NCBI GenBank assembly: GCA_013178375.1
Contig: JABLXQ010000021.1
Span: forward strand, 80,085 to 144,084
Source of the DNA: Gammaproteobacteria bacterium
GTDB taxonomy: Bacteria > Pseudomonadota > Gammaproteobacteria > Pseudomonadales > Ketobacteraceae
Direction of reading: 5' to 3'
Length of the DNA: 64,000 nucleotides
This document shows, piece by piece, positions 19,126 through 29,959 of this stretch. Both the position numbers and the translations under genes were made by a program. The notes below the pieces were generated by a model. The model did no database searches and was not told the DNA's origin. It worked only from the letters and a program-made list of their open reading frames with translations. How positions within the stretch are numbered: position 1 is the first letter of the stretch; each line of letters starts with the position of its first letter.

Positions 19126-19389
19126 ATGATCAGTGCAGACGACATCAAGCAGCGCATCGAATCCGGTCTGCCGGGCGCGGAAGTGCAAGTGCGGCTGGAC
19201 GGAAACAAGTGCGTGGTTGCTGTCGTGTCAGCTGCATTCGAAGGCCAGCGTGCCGTGAAGAAACAGCAGCTGGTTTATGGCTGCCTGAACGACATCATCG
19301 CCAGTGGCGAGCTGCACGCAGTCAGCATGCATACCTATACCCCCGCCGAATGGGCGACCCAGAAGAAGCTGGGCGTACCCGGGTTGTAA
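19126..19389 (+). CDS. ibaG: BolA-family protein IbaG
   Basis: 87 residues from ATG 19126 (the upstream extension is not conserved-looking). BolA fold with VVSAAFEGQRAVKKQQLVYGCLNDIIASGELHAVSMHTYTP; such proteins bind monothiol glutaredoxin and a [2Fe-2S] cluster. The order mlaB-ibaG-murA is the standard one. Confidence 0.93.
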   Translation: MISADDIKQRIESGLPGAEVQVRLDGNKCVVAVVSAAFEGQRAVKKQQLVYGCLNDIIASGELHAVSMHTYTPAEWATQKKLGVPGL

Positions 19390-20670
<1,281 letters not shown>

Positions 20671-20683
20671 ACAGGAATACGCC

Positions 20684-21325
20684 ATGACTGCAAAACTGCG
20701 CATTGCCCTGTCCAAGGGCCGCATTCTCGACGAAACCCTGCCGTTGCTGAAAACGGCGGGGATCGAGTTGCTGGAAGAACCATCGAAAAGCCGCAAGCTG
20801 ATTTTTCCCACCACTGATTCCAACGTGGAGATCATCATCATCCGCGCGACCGATGTGCCCACGTTCGTTGAACATGGCGCAGCGGATATCGGTGTTGCCG
20901 GCAAGGATGTGCTGATGGAGCACGGCGCGCGCGGCGTGTATGAACCACTGGACCTGAAAATCTCGCGCTGCAAGTTGATGGTGGCAGGAAAAGTGGCGCC
21001 GGGCCCGGTGAATGGCCGTTTGCGCGTGGCCACCAAGTTCGTCAACATCACCAAACGCTACTACGCCGAAAAGGGCGAGCAGGTGGAAGTGATCAAGCTG
21101 TATGGTTCGATGGAACTGGCACCGTTGGTGGGTCTGGCGGACAAGATTGTGGATATCGTCGATACTGGCAACACGCTGCGGGCCAATGGGTTGGAGCCGA
21201 CGGAACTGATCGCGGAAATCAGTGCGCGCCTGATTGTGAACAAGGCGTCGATGAAAACCAAACACGCGACCATTCAGAAGCTGATTGATCAGCTGGGTGT
21301 GGCGGTGGAGAACGCGAATCGGTGA
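20684..21325 (+). CDS. hisG: ATP phosphoribosyltransferase, short form
   Basis: 213 residues from ATG 20684, 13 bases after murA. Catalyses the first histidine step from ATP and PRPP. ALSKGRI near the start and [12 protein letters not shown] are typical. It lacks the C-terminal regulatory domain, so it is the HisG-S form, which needs HisZ as regulatory subunit; hisZ is not in this window. Confidence 0.96.
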   Translation: MTAKLRIALSKGRILDETLPLLKTAGIELLEEPSKSRKLIFPTTDSNVEIIIIRATDVPTFVEHGAADIGVAGKDVLMEHGARGVYEPLDLKISRCKLMVAGKVAPGPVNGRLRVATKFVNITKRYYAEKGEQVEVIKLYGSMELAPLVGLADKIVDIVDTGNTLRANGLEPTELIAEISARLIVNKASMKTKHATIQKLIDQLGVAVENANR

Positions 21326-21335
21326 TGCTCCCGTA

Positions 21336-21455
21336 AGTTTGCGCTGCTTGCCTTGCAAGACACGGGCTGGGCGCCCCCCAGTTAATACATCCCTGTACGC
21401 TCGTCAGCGGCCGTCCATGGCCGCTGACGGTCTTGCAAGGCAAGCAGCGCAAACT
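21336..21455. repeat. 120-bp nested palindromic element between hisG and hisD
   Basis: Outer arms 21336-21361 and 21430-21455 are perfect 26-base inverted copies. Inside lies a second perfect hairpin, 21402-21412 with 21419-21429 (11 bp, 6-base loop). The left spacer 21362-21401 is unpaired. No open reading frame, no flanking duplication seen. The shape suits a REP/MITE-like interspersed repeat, and the RNA would fold into a long stem that could separate hisG from hisD expression. Confidence 0.9.
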
Positions 21456-21501
21456 CTCGATTTACCGTGTTTTTCTGATTCTGATGTAAGTGAGGAACTG
21501 C

Positions 21502-22806
21502 ATGAACTTCGACATCACAGAACTGGATGCCAATCAAAGCGATTTCGCGCAGCGCCTTGACGCGCTGCTGGCCTGGGAAAGTGTGTCGGATCATCGGGTG
21601 CTGCAGGCCGTTACCGACATCGTCAACGATGTGCGCAAGCGGGGTGACGCCGCGCTGCTGGAATTTACGCAGAAATTCGATCGTGTCAATGCGCAGTCCG
21701 CCGCCGAGCTGGTGGTGCCGCAGTCCCGTCTGCAACAGGCACTGGAAAAAATTCCAGCCGATCAGCGCCAGGCGCTGGAAACCGCCGCGCAACGCGTGCG
21801 GGTTTATCACCAGCACCAGAAGCAGGAATCCTGGCAGTTCACCGAGGCCGATGGCACTGTGCTGGGCCAGAAAATAACGCCGCTGGACCGTGTTGGTATT
21901 TATGTGCCCGGCGGCAAGGCGTCGTATCCTTCGTCCGTGTTGATGAATGCGATTCCGGCGAAAGTGGCGGGTGTGAAAGAAGTCATCATGGTGGTGCCCA
22001 CGCCCGGTGGCGAAGTGAATGAAATGGTGTTTGCAGCAGCAGCGATTGCCGGTGTGGACAAGCTGATCACCGTCGGTGGTGCCCAGGCTGTGGCAGCGCT
22101 GGCTTATGGTACGGCTATTGTTCCCCGTGTCGATAAAATTGTGGGCCCCGGCAATATTTATGTGGCGACTGCCAAGCGCATGGTGTTTGGTCAAGTCGGC
22201 ATTGACATGATTGCCGGGCCGTCGGAAATTCTTGTCGTCTGCGACGGTAAAACCGATCCCGATTGGATTGCGCTGGATCTGTTCTCGCAAGCGGAACACG
22301 ACGAAGATGCGCAGTCGATTCTGATTTCCCCCGACCGTGACTTCCTGCAAAAAGTAAAAACAGCGATGGCCAGATTGCTGCCGACACTGGAGCGGGAAAG
22401 CATTGCTCGCGTGTCGCTGAAAAATCGTGGCGCGTTGATTCTGGTGAAGGATCTGGAACAGGCGGCCGAGCTGGTGAACCGCATCGCGCCGGAGCATCTG
22501 GAGCTGTCGGTAGAAAATCCCGTCGCGCTGGCGGAGAAAGTCCGTCACGCCGGTGCCATTTTCATGGGCCGCCACACGGCCGAGGCCATCGGTGATTATT
22601 GCGCGGGCCCCAATCACGTGCTGCCCACGTCCAGTACCGCGCGCTATTCCTCTCCGCTGGGCGTGTACGATTTCCAGAAGCGCAGTTCTATCATCCATTG
22701 CTCGCCGCAGGGCGCCAGTACACTGGGCAAGGTGGCGTCGGTGCTGGCGCGGGGTGAAAGCCTGACGGCCCACGCGCGGTCGGCGGAATACAGGGTCAAG
22801 GATTAA
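21502..22806 (+). CDS. hisD: histidinol dehydrogenase
   Basis: 434 residues, start 21502 with GAGG 7 bases upstream. NAD-binding and Zn residues lie in [39 protein letters not shown] and [18 protein letters not shown]. Oxidises histidinol to histidine in two steps. hisC, next in Pseudomonas, is not here. Confidence 0.97.
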   Translation: MNFDITELDANQSDFAQRLDALLAWESVSDHRVLQAVTDIVNDVRKRGDAALLEFTQKFDRVNAQSAAELVVPQSRLQQALEKIPADQRQALETAAQRVRVYHQHQKQESWQFTEADGTVLGQKITPLDRVGIYVPGGKASYPSSVLMNAIPAKVAGVKEVIMVVPTPGGEVNEMVFAAAAIAGVDKLITVGGAQAVAALAYGTAIVPRVDKIVGPGNIYVATAKRMVFGQVGIDMIAGPSEILVVCDGKTDPDWIALDLFSQAEHDEDAQSILISPDRDFLQKVKTAMARLLPTLERESIARVSLKNRGALILVKDLEQAAELVNRIAPEHLELSVENPVALAEKVRHAGAIFMGRHTAEAIGDYCAGPNHVLPTSSTARYSSPLGVYDFQKRSSIIHCSPQGASTLGKVASVLARGESLTAHARSAEYRVKD

Positions 22807-22895
22807 GCCGGATCAAGGATTGGAAAAGGGAGGCCGGCACTATCTGTGGCGGCGCCGGTTTAATACCGGTGATGGGACAAAAGGGAAAGATAGCT

Positions 22896-23096
22896 TCAGG
22901 CGGTGATGTTGATTACCTGACCGGCCACGCCGCCGCTGGAGGACAGGGTCGGCAGCGGCGCAATGGCTTCCAGCAGTTGCAGCGCACCTTGCGCCTGCAG
23001 ATCGATGGCTTTCTTGAGCACGGCGATTTCCTTGGTTTGCTGGAATTCCACACTGGACATGCGGGTTGCCAGGCTTGCAATACTGGGTGTGTCCAT
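22896..23096 (-). CDS. YjfB-like putative motility protein
   Basis: 66 residues. The pattern MDTPSIASLATRMSSVEFQQTKEIAVLKKAIDLQ...GALQLLEAI and a short Gly/Ser tail ending INITA match the YjfB 'putative motility protein' family, whose function is not established. Single gene, divergent from the GAF-EAL gene. Confidence 0.7.
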   Translation of the reverse strand: MDTPSIASLATRMSSVEFQQTKEIAVLKKAIDLQAQGALQLLEAIAPLPTLSSSGGVAGQVINITA

Positions 23097-23189
23097 GATG
23101 ACCTCTCGAACGGCGGACGACAGCGTATGGAGGTTATCGGCCGGAATCCTTATTACTTGAGCATTATTTTTCCCTATCCCAGTCGATCT

Positions 23190-23217
23190 TTCCCACCTAG
23201 TACGCTTGGCTATAATC
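23190..23217 (+). promoter_or_regulatory. likely sigma-70 promoter of the GAF-EAL gene
   Basis: Consensus TATAAT at 23212-23217 with a poor -35 (TTTCCC at 23190, 16-base spacer); TAAGGGA ribosome site follows before the ATG at 23252. Confidence 0.45.
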
Positions 23218-23251
23218 TGTGTTTCCAGGATGAACGATTAGGTAAGGGAAT

Positions 23252-24496
23252 ATGGATATGGACACTATTCAACGTGCCAGCCAAGTCGATCAATTTGCAG
23301 ACGTTTTGTTCGGTCAACTGTCCGGCGGTGAGGATGCATTCTCAGACACCATGAGCTGTCTGGTGCAGTCAGTGCGCAAGCGGCTGAATATGGAAGTGGC
23401 CTTCGTGTCGGAGTTCACCTCCGGCCGGCGGGTGTTCCGCTTCGTGGATTCGCAGGAGGGGGTGGAGATCATCAGGGTCGGGCAGGGCGATCCCCTGGAC
23501 GAAAGCTATTGCCAGCGGGTGGTGGACGGGCGTCTGCCGGAGCTGATCACCAACGCGCAATTGCTGCCGGCGGCCTGCGCGCTGCCGGTGACCCAGGCCC
23601 TGCCGGTGGGTGCCCATGTCAGCGTGCCGATCCGGTTGACCGGGGGCGGTGTGTTCGGCACCTTCTGCACCTTCAGCCGCTACGGTGACGACAGTCTCGA
23701 CGAGCGGGATCTGGCCATGGTGCGGGTATTTGCCGATCTGGCCGGTGCCCTGATCAGCAAGCACCTGGATGCGCTCGACAGCGTGCACCTGATGCGGTCT
23801 CGGATCATCGAGCTGATGGCGAAGGATCAGCTGATGCTGGTGGGGCAACCCATCGTTGACCTGCAGAGCGGGTCCACCGTGGGATATGAGTTGCTGTCGC
23901 GGGTGGAAGGTGCCAACCGGATGCGCCCGGACGTGCTGTTCGAGGACGCGGCGCGGGTGGGCATGTCGCAGGCCCTGGGCCTCAGAACCATCGAAAAGGC
24001 TTGCCAGATTATGTCCCGCTTCACCAACGGCACTTTCGTAGCGCTCAATCTCACCCCGGAATTCATTCTGCAGAGCGACCTGTCCGGGCTGTTCGGCACG
24101 GGGTCGCTGGAAAACCTGGTGCTGGAAATTACCGAACACGCCATCATCAAGGATTATTCCGCGCTGCGGGACAAGCTGGCGCCACTGCGGGAGCGGGGTG
24201 CCCGGGTTGCCATTGACGATGCCGGCGCGGGCTATGCCAGCCTGCGCCACATCCTGCAGCTGATGCCCGATATCATCAAGCTGGACATCAGCCTGATCCA
24301 GGATATCGACAAGGATGAGGAGCGCCAGGCCCTGGCCACTGCGCTGATTGCGTTCTCCCGTTGCCGCCGTTATCACCTGATTGCCGAGGGCATTGAAAAT
24401 GCGCAGGAGCTGGCGACATTGCAGTCCCTGGGCACCGAGTGGGGGCAGGGTTATTTTTTTGCCAGGCCTCAGCCGATGCAGTCGCTCTGGAATTGA
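23252..24496 (+). CDS. GAF-EAL cyclic-di-GMP phosphodiesterase
   Basis: 414 residues. GAF domain at about 15-175, EAL domain at about 185-410. The signature is ELL (Glu213) instead of EAL, but the other catalytic segments are present: ALNLTPEF, LEITEHAI, IDDAGAGYASL, IIKLDISLI and EGIENAQEL. Probably hydrolyses c-di-GMP under control of a small ligand or redox signal at the GAF domain. Stand-alone gene next to a YjfB-like protein. Confidence 0.9.
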   Translation: MDMDTIQRASQVDQFADVLFGQLSGGEDAFSDTMSCLVQSVRKRLNMEVAFVSEFTSGRRVFRFVDSQEGVEIIRVGQGDPLDESYCQRVVDGRLPELITNAQLLPAACALPVTQALPVGAHVSVPIRLTGGGVFGTFCTFSRYGDDSLDERDLAMVRVFADLAGALISKHLDALDSVHLMRSRIIELMAKDQLMLVGQPIVDLQSGSTVGYELLSRVEGANRMRPDVLFEDAARVGMSQALGLRTIEKACQIMSRFTNGTFVALNLTPEFILQSDLSGLFGTGSLENLVLEITEHAIIKDYSALRDKLAPLRERGARVAIDDAGAGYASLRHILQLMPDIIKLDISLIQDIDKDEERQALATALIAFSRCRRYHLIAEGIENAQELATLQSLGTEWGQGYFFARPQPMQSLWN

Positions 24497-24635
24497 TGAC
24501 ATCGCTCGTTTCCTGTGGTGGACGCCGCTGAAGGCGCCCGCTTTTTGGCATAAGCCCCGGTGTTGTTGACCGGGGTTCTGCGGTACGCTACTCAGCCGCC
24601 GTACCCCATCGCCAAACCAAACAGGAGACACCCGC

Positions 24636-26705
24636 GTGAAACTCGCCTGGCTGCGCATTCCCCTCTGGATTCTCATCGGCCTGACGGCCATCGGCGGCCT
24701 GACCACGCTGGCCCTGCATCGGGGCGAGACCATCAACGCGCTCTGGCTGGTAGTGACCGCCGTGTCGGTGTATGCCATCGGCTACCGCTATTACAGCCTG
24801 TTTATTGCGAATCGGGTGCTGCAGATCAACGACCGTCGTGCCACGCCGGCTCACGTCGTCAACGACGGCAAGGATTTTGTGCCCACCCACAAAGCCGTGC
24901 TGTTTGGCCATCACTTTGCCGCGATCGCTGGCGCTGGCCCCCTCATCGGTCCGGTACTGGCGGCGCAGATGGGCTATCTGCCGGGCACCCTATGGCTGAT
25001 CGTGGGTGTGCTGTTTGCCGGCGCGGTGCAGGACATGGTGGTGCTGTTTGCCTCCGTTCGCCGCAATGGCAAGTCCCTGGGCGACATGATCCGCGAGGAA
25101 ATCGGCACCTTTGCCGGCAAGCTGGCGATGGTGGGGATTCTGGCGATCATGATCATCCTGCTGGCGGTGCTGGCGCTGGTGGTGGTGAAGGCGCTGATCG
25201 GCAGCCCCTGGGGCGTGTCCACCCTGCTGGCGACGGTGCCGATCGCGCTGTTCATGGGCGTGTATCTGCGTTACCTGCGGCCGGGACGGGTGGGGGAAGT
25301 ATCGGCAATCGGCCTGGTGCTGTTGATCGGCGCGCTGTATCTGGGGCAGTGGGTGGCGAGTCATCCTGATCTGGCACCCCTGTTCTCGCTGGATGGAACC
25401 ACCCTGGCCTGGGGCTTGATCATCTACGGATTCATCGCCTCGGTGCTGCCGGTATGGCTGCTGCTGGCGCCGCGGGATTACCTGAGTACCTTCCTGAAAA
25501 TCGGCACCATCGTTGGCCTGGCCATCGGCATTCTGGTGACCATGCCGGACCTGCAGATGCCGGCCCTGACAACATTTATCGACGGTACCGGCCCGGTCTT
25601 CGCCGGCAGCCTGTTCCCGTTCCTGTTCATTACCATCGCCTGTGGCACGGTGTCCGGCTTCCACGCGCTGGTGTCCTCCGGTACCACGCCCAAGCTGATC
25701 GAACGTGAGTCCCACATCCGTCCCATTGGTTACGGGGCCATGCTGATGGAATCCTTCGTCGCCGTGATGGCGATGGTCGCGGCCTGCGTGCTGACCCCCG
25801 GTGTGTACTTCGCCCTTAACAGCCCGGCGGCGCTGATCGGCACCACGCCGGAACAGGCGGCCCAGGTGATCAGCAGCTGGGGCTTTGTGGTGACGCCGGA
25901 AATGCTGACACTCACCGCCGAGCAGATTGGCGAGACCACCATTTTGTCCCGCGCTGGCGGTGCGCCCACGCTGGCGGTGGGCATGGCGCAGATCTTCAGC
26001 AGCGTGTTCGGCGGTCCGGGCATGATGGCGTTCTGGTATCACTTTGCGATCCTGTTCGAAGCCCTGTTCATCCTCACCACGCTGGATGCGGGAACCCGTG
26101 TCGGCCGGTTCATGATCCAGGACATGCTGGCGCCGGCCTTTCCCGCGCTGGGCCACACCCATTCCTGGACCGCCAACCTGCTGGCCACCTTCCTCTGCGT
26201 GGCGGGCTGGGGCTTCTTCCTCTACCAGGGGGTGATCGATCCGCTGGGTGGCATCAACACCCTGTGGCCGCTGTTCGGCATTGCCAACCAGATGCTGGCG
26301 GTGATGGCGCTGCTGTTCGTGACGGTGATGCTGGTGAAAATGCAGCGGGGCTGGCTGGTGCTGGTGACGGCGGTGCCGGCAGTGTGGTTGCTGATCGTGA
26401 CGCTGACCGCCAGCTGGCACAAGCTGTTCAGCCCGGATGTGCGGATAGGCTTCCTGTCCCACGCCGACAAATTCCGCGCGGCGCTGGACCAGGGCCAGGT
26501 GCTGGCACCGGCCAAGTCGCTGGAGGACATGTCCCGCATCGTGTTCAACGATCAGGTGGACGCGGCCCTGTGCGCGCTGTTCGCGTTCTGCGTGATCAGC
26601 ATGACGCTGGTGTCGGTGCGGGCCTGCTGGCGGATCTGGCGCGGCCAACCGTCGCAGCTGAAGGAAGCACCGGCGCAGGAATTCGCACTGGGGGGTGGGG
26701 CATGA
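24636..26705 (+). CDS. cstA: pyruvate/peptide transporter of the CstA family
   Basis: 689 residues with about 16-18 membrane helices. GTG start at 24636 with AGGAG 8 bases upstream. Conserved HHFAAIAGAGPLIGPVLAAQMGYLPGTLW and GTVSGFHALVSSGTTPKLI are diagnostic. CstA/BtsT proteins take up pyruvate or peptides, often in starvation. Stop codon overlaps the ybdD-like ATG. Confidence 0.95.
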   Translation: MKLAWLRIPLWILIGLTAIGGLTTLALHRGETINALWLVVTAVSVYAIGYRYYSLFIANRVLQINDRRATPAHVVNDGKDFVPTHKAVLFGHHFAAIAGAGPLIGPVLAAQMGYLPGTLWLIVGVLFAGAVQDMVVLFASVRRNGKSLGDMIREEIGTFAGKLAMVGILAIMIILLAVLALVVVKALIGSPWGVSTLLATVPIALFMGVYLRYLRPGRVGEVSAIGLVLLIGALYLGQWVASHPDLAPLFSLDGTTLAWGLIIYGFIASVLPVWLLLAPRDYLSTFLKIGTIVGLAIGILVTMPDLQMPALTTFIDGTGPVFAGSLFPFLFITIACGTVSGFHALVSSGTTPKLIERESHIRPIGYGAMLMESFVAVMAMVAACVLTPGVYFALNSPAALIGTTPEQAAQVISSWGFVVTPEMLTLTAEQIGETTILSRAGGAPTLAVGMAQIFSSVFGGPGMMAFWYHFAILFEALFILTTLDAGTRVGRFMIQDMLAPAFPALGHTHSWTANLLATFLCVAGWGFFLYQGVIDPLGGINTLWPLFGIANQMLAVMALLFVTVMLVKMQRGWLVLVTAVPAVWLLIVTLTASWHKLFSPDVRIGFLSHADKFRAALDQGQVLAPAKSLEDMSRIVFNDQVDAALCALFAFCVISMTLVSVRACWRIWRGQPSQLKEAPAQEFALGGGA

Positions 26706-26917
26706 GTTTGAGTTTGAAACCGGCTGCACAAAAAGCCGGCCTAGCCCAGTGGCGCGAGGCCCTCGACCGCCTGCTGGGCCTGCCCAACTACGAACGCTAT
26801 CTGGACCACATGCAGGAGGCGCATCCCGGGTTGCCGGTTTTGTCGCGCCGGGCGTTCTATGATGAGGCCCAGAAATCCCGGTACGAGAGTGGCAGCGACC
26901 GGCCACGTTGTTGCTGA
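26702..26917 (+). CDS. YbdD/YjiX family small protein
   Basis: 71 residues, too short to stand out among other frames. YLDHMQEAHPGLPVLSRRAFYDEAQKSRY followed by a Cys-ended tail is the YbdD/YjiX (Sel_put) pattern. It starts inside the cstA stop (ATGA), the universal arrangement of this pair; it is thought to act with CstA/BtsT. Confidence 0.93.
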   Translation: MSLSLKPAAQKAGLAQWREALDRLLGLPNYERYLDHMQEAHPGLPVLSRRAFYDEAQKSRYESGSDRPRCC

Positions 26918-27169
26918 TGCTTTTGTCCGGATAAGTTGGCCCGGACCGGCCAAAACCCGGGTCAACCGGCCACGGGCCTATATTGGACATTAACAAAAGT
27001 CCGATTATGCTTTGTCTAGGCTAAATCCGCTAAAAATCAAATACCTTTACTTGTTTTCTTTTTGCCGCGCATGCGGCCATTTCTCTGAGGTCTTCCGCGA
27101 TGTGCGATCGCAAATTCCCACCTGCTGTTCCCGTTACGTTCCACCCCGCGCAGAAGGGGCCGAACTGAC

Positions 27170-29515
27170 ATGATGGAAAACAGCCGTTTCGTCAAAACCT
27201 GTGAACACCTGGTCTTCACTTACCGCGCCTGGTATGTGGCGGCCTTCTTCCTGCTGACCATTTTCTTTGGCTACTTTGCCGTTCACCTGAAGATGGACAG
27301 CAGCCTGGAAAAAATGGTGCCCATGCACCACGAGTACATCCAGAACTGGTTCAAGCACAAGGATGATCTCAGTCTTGGCAATGATTTGCGTATTGCGGTG
27401 GAAGTCACGGACGGTGACATCTTCAACGCCGAGTTTCTGGAAGTGCTGCGTCTGGTAACGGACGAGGCCTTCTATATCGAAGGCGTGGACAAGTCCAAGA
27501 TCCAGTCCCTGTGGACACCGGATGTGCGCTGGATCGAGGTGACCGAGGAGGGCTTCCGTGGTGGTGAGGTGATTCCGCCGGACTACGACGGATCGGAAGC
27601 GTCCCTCAAGGTGGTGCAGACCAACGTGCTGCGCTCGGGTCAGGTGGGGCGGTTGGTGGGGGACAATTTCAAGTCCGCCATCGTGTATGTACCGCTGCTG
27701 TTCCTGGATGCCAGCAAGGGGCAGAAGCACGATTACCGCAAGCTGTCCCATACGCTGGAAGAAAAGATCCGTGACCGTTTCCAGAATGACAAGGTCAAGA
27801 TCCACATCGTCGGCTTCGGTAAAAAAATTGGTGACATGATGGATGGCGCCATCGAGGTGGCCACTTTCTTCGTCATCGCGCTGGTGCTCACCTTCCTGCT
27901 GTTGTTGATGGATACCCGCTGCCTGCGCAGTTCCCTGGTGGTGATCCTTACCTCCATCAGTGCGGTGATCTGGCAGATGGGGATCATCACGCTGCTGGGT
28001 TATGGGCTTGATCCTTATTCCATGCTGGTGCCGTTCCTGATCTTCGCCATCGCGGTGAGCCACAGCGTGCAGATCGTGCAGAGTTTTGCGGTGGCGCGGG
28101 CGGAAGGGCAGGAGAATCTGGCGGCGGCGCGCACTGTGTTCCGCTCGCTGTTCGCGGCCGGTGCTGCGGCGCTGCTGTGCGATGCCATCGGTTTCTACTC
28201 GCTCTACATCATCGACATTCGCGTGATCAAGGAACTGGCCATCGCGGCCGGCGCCGGTACGCTGGTGGTCACCTTCACCAACCTGATTCTGGTGAAAGTG
28301 CTGTTCAGCTACACCGGTGTCAGCCAGGCGGCCATCAACCAGGTGCTGCGCAAGCGTTCCAAGCCGCAGAAGGCCTGGCTGTTCCTGTCCAAGTTTGCTG
28401 ATCCGCGTATTGCGGCGGTGTCGATCCTGATTGCGGCGCTGCTCGGCGGCTGGTCGTTCTACAAGGCGAAGGATCTGAAGACCGGTGACCTGGACCCGGG
28501 TGCGCCGGAACTGTGGCCGGATTCCCGTTACAACCTCGACGATGCGTTCGTTACCTCGAACTATTCCGTCAGCGCCGACGTACTGGTGGTGATGGTGGAA
28601 ACCCAGCCGGACAAGTGCACCAGCTATCCGGTGGTGGAAGCCATGGACCGCTTCATGTGGCATATGGAAAACGTGCCCGGCGTGCAGTCGGCGGTATCGA
28701 TGGTGACGGTGTCCAAGCGCATGCTGGCCGGCGTCAACGAGGGCAACCTGAAGTGGCAGCAGCTCACGAAAGTGGAGGAAATCCTCAACAACTCGATGCC
28801 GTCGGACATGGTGTCCAGCCTGATGAACGTCAGCTGCAGCCTGGCGCCGGTGATCGTGTTCCTGCAGGATCACAAAGCGGAGACGCTGAAAGCTGTCACC
28901 AAGGCAGCGAAGGAATTTGCGGAGGAGAACGACAATCCCGAGGTTGCGCGTTTCGTGCTGGCATCGGGTAATGCGGGCGTCGAGGCCGCCACCAACCAGA
29001 CGGTGGAGCGCGCTGCCACTACCATGCTGTGGCTGGTGTACGGCATCGTGATCATCATGTGCTGGCTGACATTCCGCTTCTCCATCATCGCCGTAATCTG
29101 CGTGATCACGCCGCTGGTATTGACATCGCTGCTGTGTGAGGCGCTGATGGCGGTCTTCGGCATGGGCCTGAAAGTGGGTACGCTGCCGGTGATCGCGCTG
29201 GGTGTGGGTATCGGTGTGGATTACGGTATCTACATCTACTCGAAGATGATGGAGTTCATGGCCAAGGGCCAGGATCTGCGCGAAGCCTATTTCAACACGT
29301 TGTGTGTGACGGGCAAGGCCATTACCTTCACGGCGGTGTCGCTGGCACTGTGCGTGGGCACCTGGGCGTTCTCCGATATCAAGTTCCAGGCCGACATGGG
29401 CATCCTGCTTACCTTCATGTTTGTGTGGAACATGGTGGGTGCGATGTGGTTGCTGCCGGCAATGGCGGACTTCCTGCTCAAGTTCCAGAAGAAGAAGGCT
29501 GTCGCCAAGGCATAA
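27170..29515 (+). CDS. RND-superfamily exporter (MMPL/HAE3 type)
   Basis: 781 residues. Two repeats of one helix, a large periplasmic loop and five helices (first helix about 22-40; blocks near 225-390 and 620-775). GVGIGVDYGIYIYSK is the typical helix-4-equivalent segment of the second half. Members move hydrophobic or amphiphilic compounds, hopanoids or lipids; the substrate here is unknown. Usual partners DUF1329 and DUF1302 proteins are absent. Single gene closed by a strong terminator. Confidence 0.9.
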   Translation: MMENSRFVKTCEHLVFTYRAWYVAAFFLLTIFFGYFAVHLKMDSSLEKMVPMHHEYIQNWFKHKDDLSLGNDLRIAVEVTDGDIFNAEFLEVLRLVTDEAFYIEGVDKSKIQSLWTPDVRWIEVTEEGFRGGEVIPPDYDGSEASLKVVQTNVLRSGQVGRLVGDNFKSAIVYVPLLFLDASKGQKHDYRKLSHTLEEKIRDRFQNDKVKIHIVGFGKKIGDMMDGAIEVATFFVIALVLTFLLLLMDTRCLRSSLVVILTSISAVIWQMGIITLLGYGLDPYSMLVPFLIFAIAVSHSVQIVQSFAVARAEGQENLAAARTVFRSLFAAGAAALLCDAIGFYSLYIIDIRVIKELAIAAGAGTLVVTFTNLILVKVLFSYTGVSQAAINQVLRKRSKPQKAWLFLSKFADPRIAAVSILIAALLGGWSFYKAKDLKTGDLDPGAPELWPDSRYNLDDAFVTSNYSVSADVLVVMVETQPDKCTSYPVVEAMDRFMWHMENVPGVQSAVSMVTVSKRMLAGVNEGNLKWQQLTKVEEILNNSMPSDMVSSLMNVSCSLAPVIVFLQDHKAETLKAVTKAAKEFAEENDNPEVARFVLASGNAGVEAATNQTVERAATTMLWLVYGIVIIMCWLTFRFSIIAVICVITPLVLTSLLCEALMAVFGMGLKVGTLPVIALGVGIGVDYGIYIYSKMMEFMAKGQDLREAYFNTLCVTGKAITFTAVSLALCVGTWAFSDIKFQADMGILLTFMFVWNMVGAMWLLPAMADFLLKFQKKKAVAKA

Positions 29516-29534
29516 TGAAGGCGGGATCAGAATG

Positions 29535-29574
29535 AATGCCCGGCGTTGAGTCGTTCAACGCCGGGCATTTTTTT
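29535..29574 (+). terminator. Rho-independent terminator of the RND exporter gene
   Basis: 15-bp stem 29535-29549 / 29555-29569 with loop GTCGT, running into a T-tract. It begins 19 bases after the stop. Confidence 0.92.
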
Positions 29575-29579
29575 GGGCG

Positions 29580-29828
29580 TCAAACGATGCCGTGGGTGAA
29601 ATCCTTTACGCCGAAGTGATAGTTACCGTTAGGCTTGGTGAAGTGATCGCTGATCGTCACCACCACGACATGCTTCTTCATGAACTGATAGGGTGAATCG
29701 CAAAAATCCTGATTCAGTGGCGTGGTGCCGGGTTTCTTTGTAATGAATTGTTTTTTCAACAGAAACTGTTTTTGAACGAATAGCGTACAGTCGCCTGACA
29801 CTCCGCTAGCAGGACGACCTGGCAGCAC
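29580..29828 (-). CDS. hypothetical protein, possibly a remnant
   Basis: 82 codons from GTG 29828, with no clear ribosome site. The last 33 residues (MKKHVVVVTISDHF onward) look protein-like; the first part looks random. I recognise no family. It lies in a 444-base gap of lower GC before vgrG, so it may be a gene fragment at the edge of the T6SS island. Apart from it, the terminator and the sites listed separately, I see nothing else in the gap. Confidence 0.25.
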   Translation of the reverse strand: MLPGRPASGVSGDCTLFVQKQFLLKKQFITKKPGTTPLNQDFCDSPYQFMKKHVVVVTISDHFTKPNGNYHFGVKDFTHGIV

Positions 29829-29873
29829 TGCTTATCGGCAGCGTGCATTTATACTGCTTACTGCAAGGCGATT

Positions 29874-29887
29874 TTGATTAGAATCAG
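29874..29887 (+). promoter_or_regulatory. FNR/Anr/Dnr-like site upstream of vgrG
   Basis: TTGATTAGAATCAG matches TTGATNNNNATCAA at 9 of 10 defined positions, the same score as the norC site. It is 72 bases before the vgrG ATG. The expected -10, about 35 bases downstream, is poor (TGACAT at 29910). Confidence 0.4.
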
Positions 29888-29910
29888 GCTGCAGGCAAGC
29901 AAAATGACCT

Positions 29911-29940
29911 GACATGGATTTGCAAAAATGGACATGGATT
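29911..29940. repeat. GACATGGATT direct repeat, 20-base period
   Basis: Two exact 10-base copies at 29911-29920 and 29931-29940, just before vgrG. They overlap the likely promoter region and could be a regulator site or a small duplication. Confidence 0.6.
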
Positions 29941-29959
29941 CGTTTGAGGTCTTCCGCAT

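Noticed and set aside
21336..21455. Terminator or integron attC site
   Set aside because: No T-tract follows and no integrase is present; the 26-bp perfect arms suit an interspersed repeat better.
24555..24575. CCCCGGT/ACCGGGG hairpin before cstA as terminator
   Set aside because: Short stem and no T-tract; kept out of the feature list.
24990..26996. 668-codon open frame on the minus strand
   Set aside because: Antisense to cstA and ybdD; composition dominated by His, Gln, Arg, typical of shadows in GC-rich genes.
27134..28873. 579-codon open frame on the minus strand
   Set aside because: Antisense to the RND exporter, no recognisable motif.
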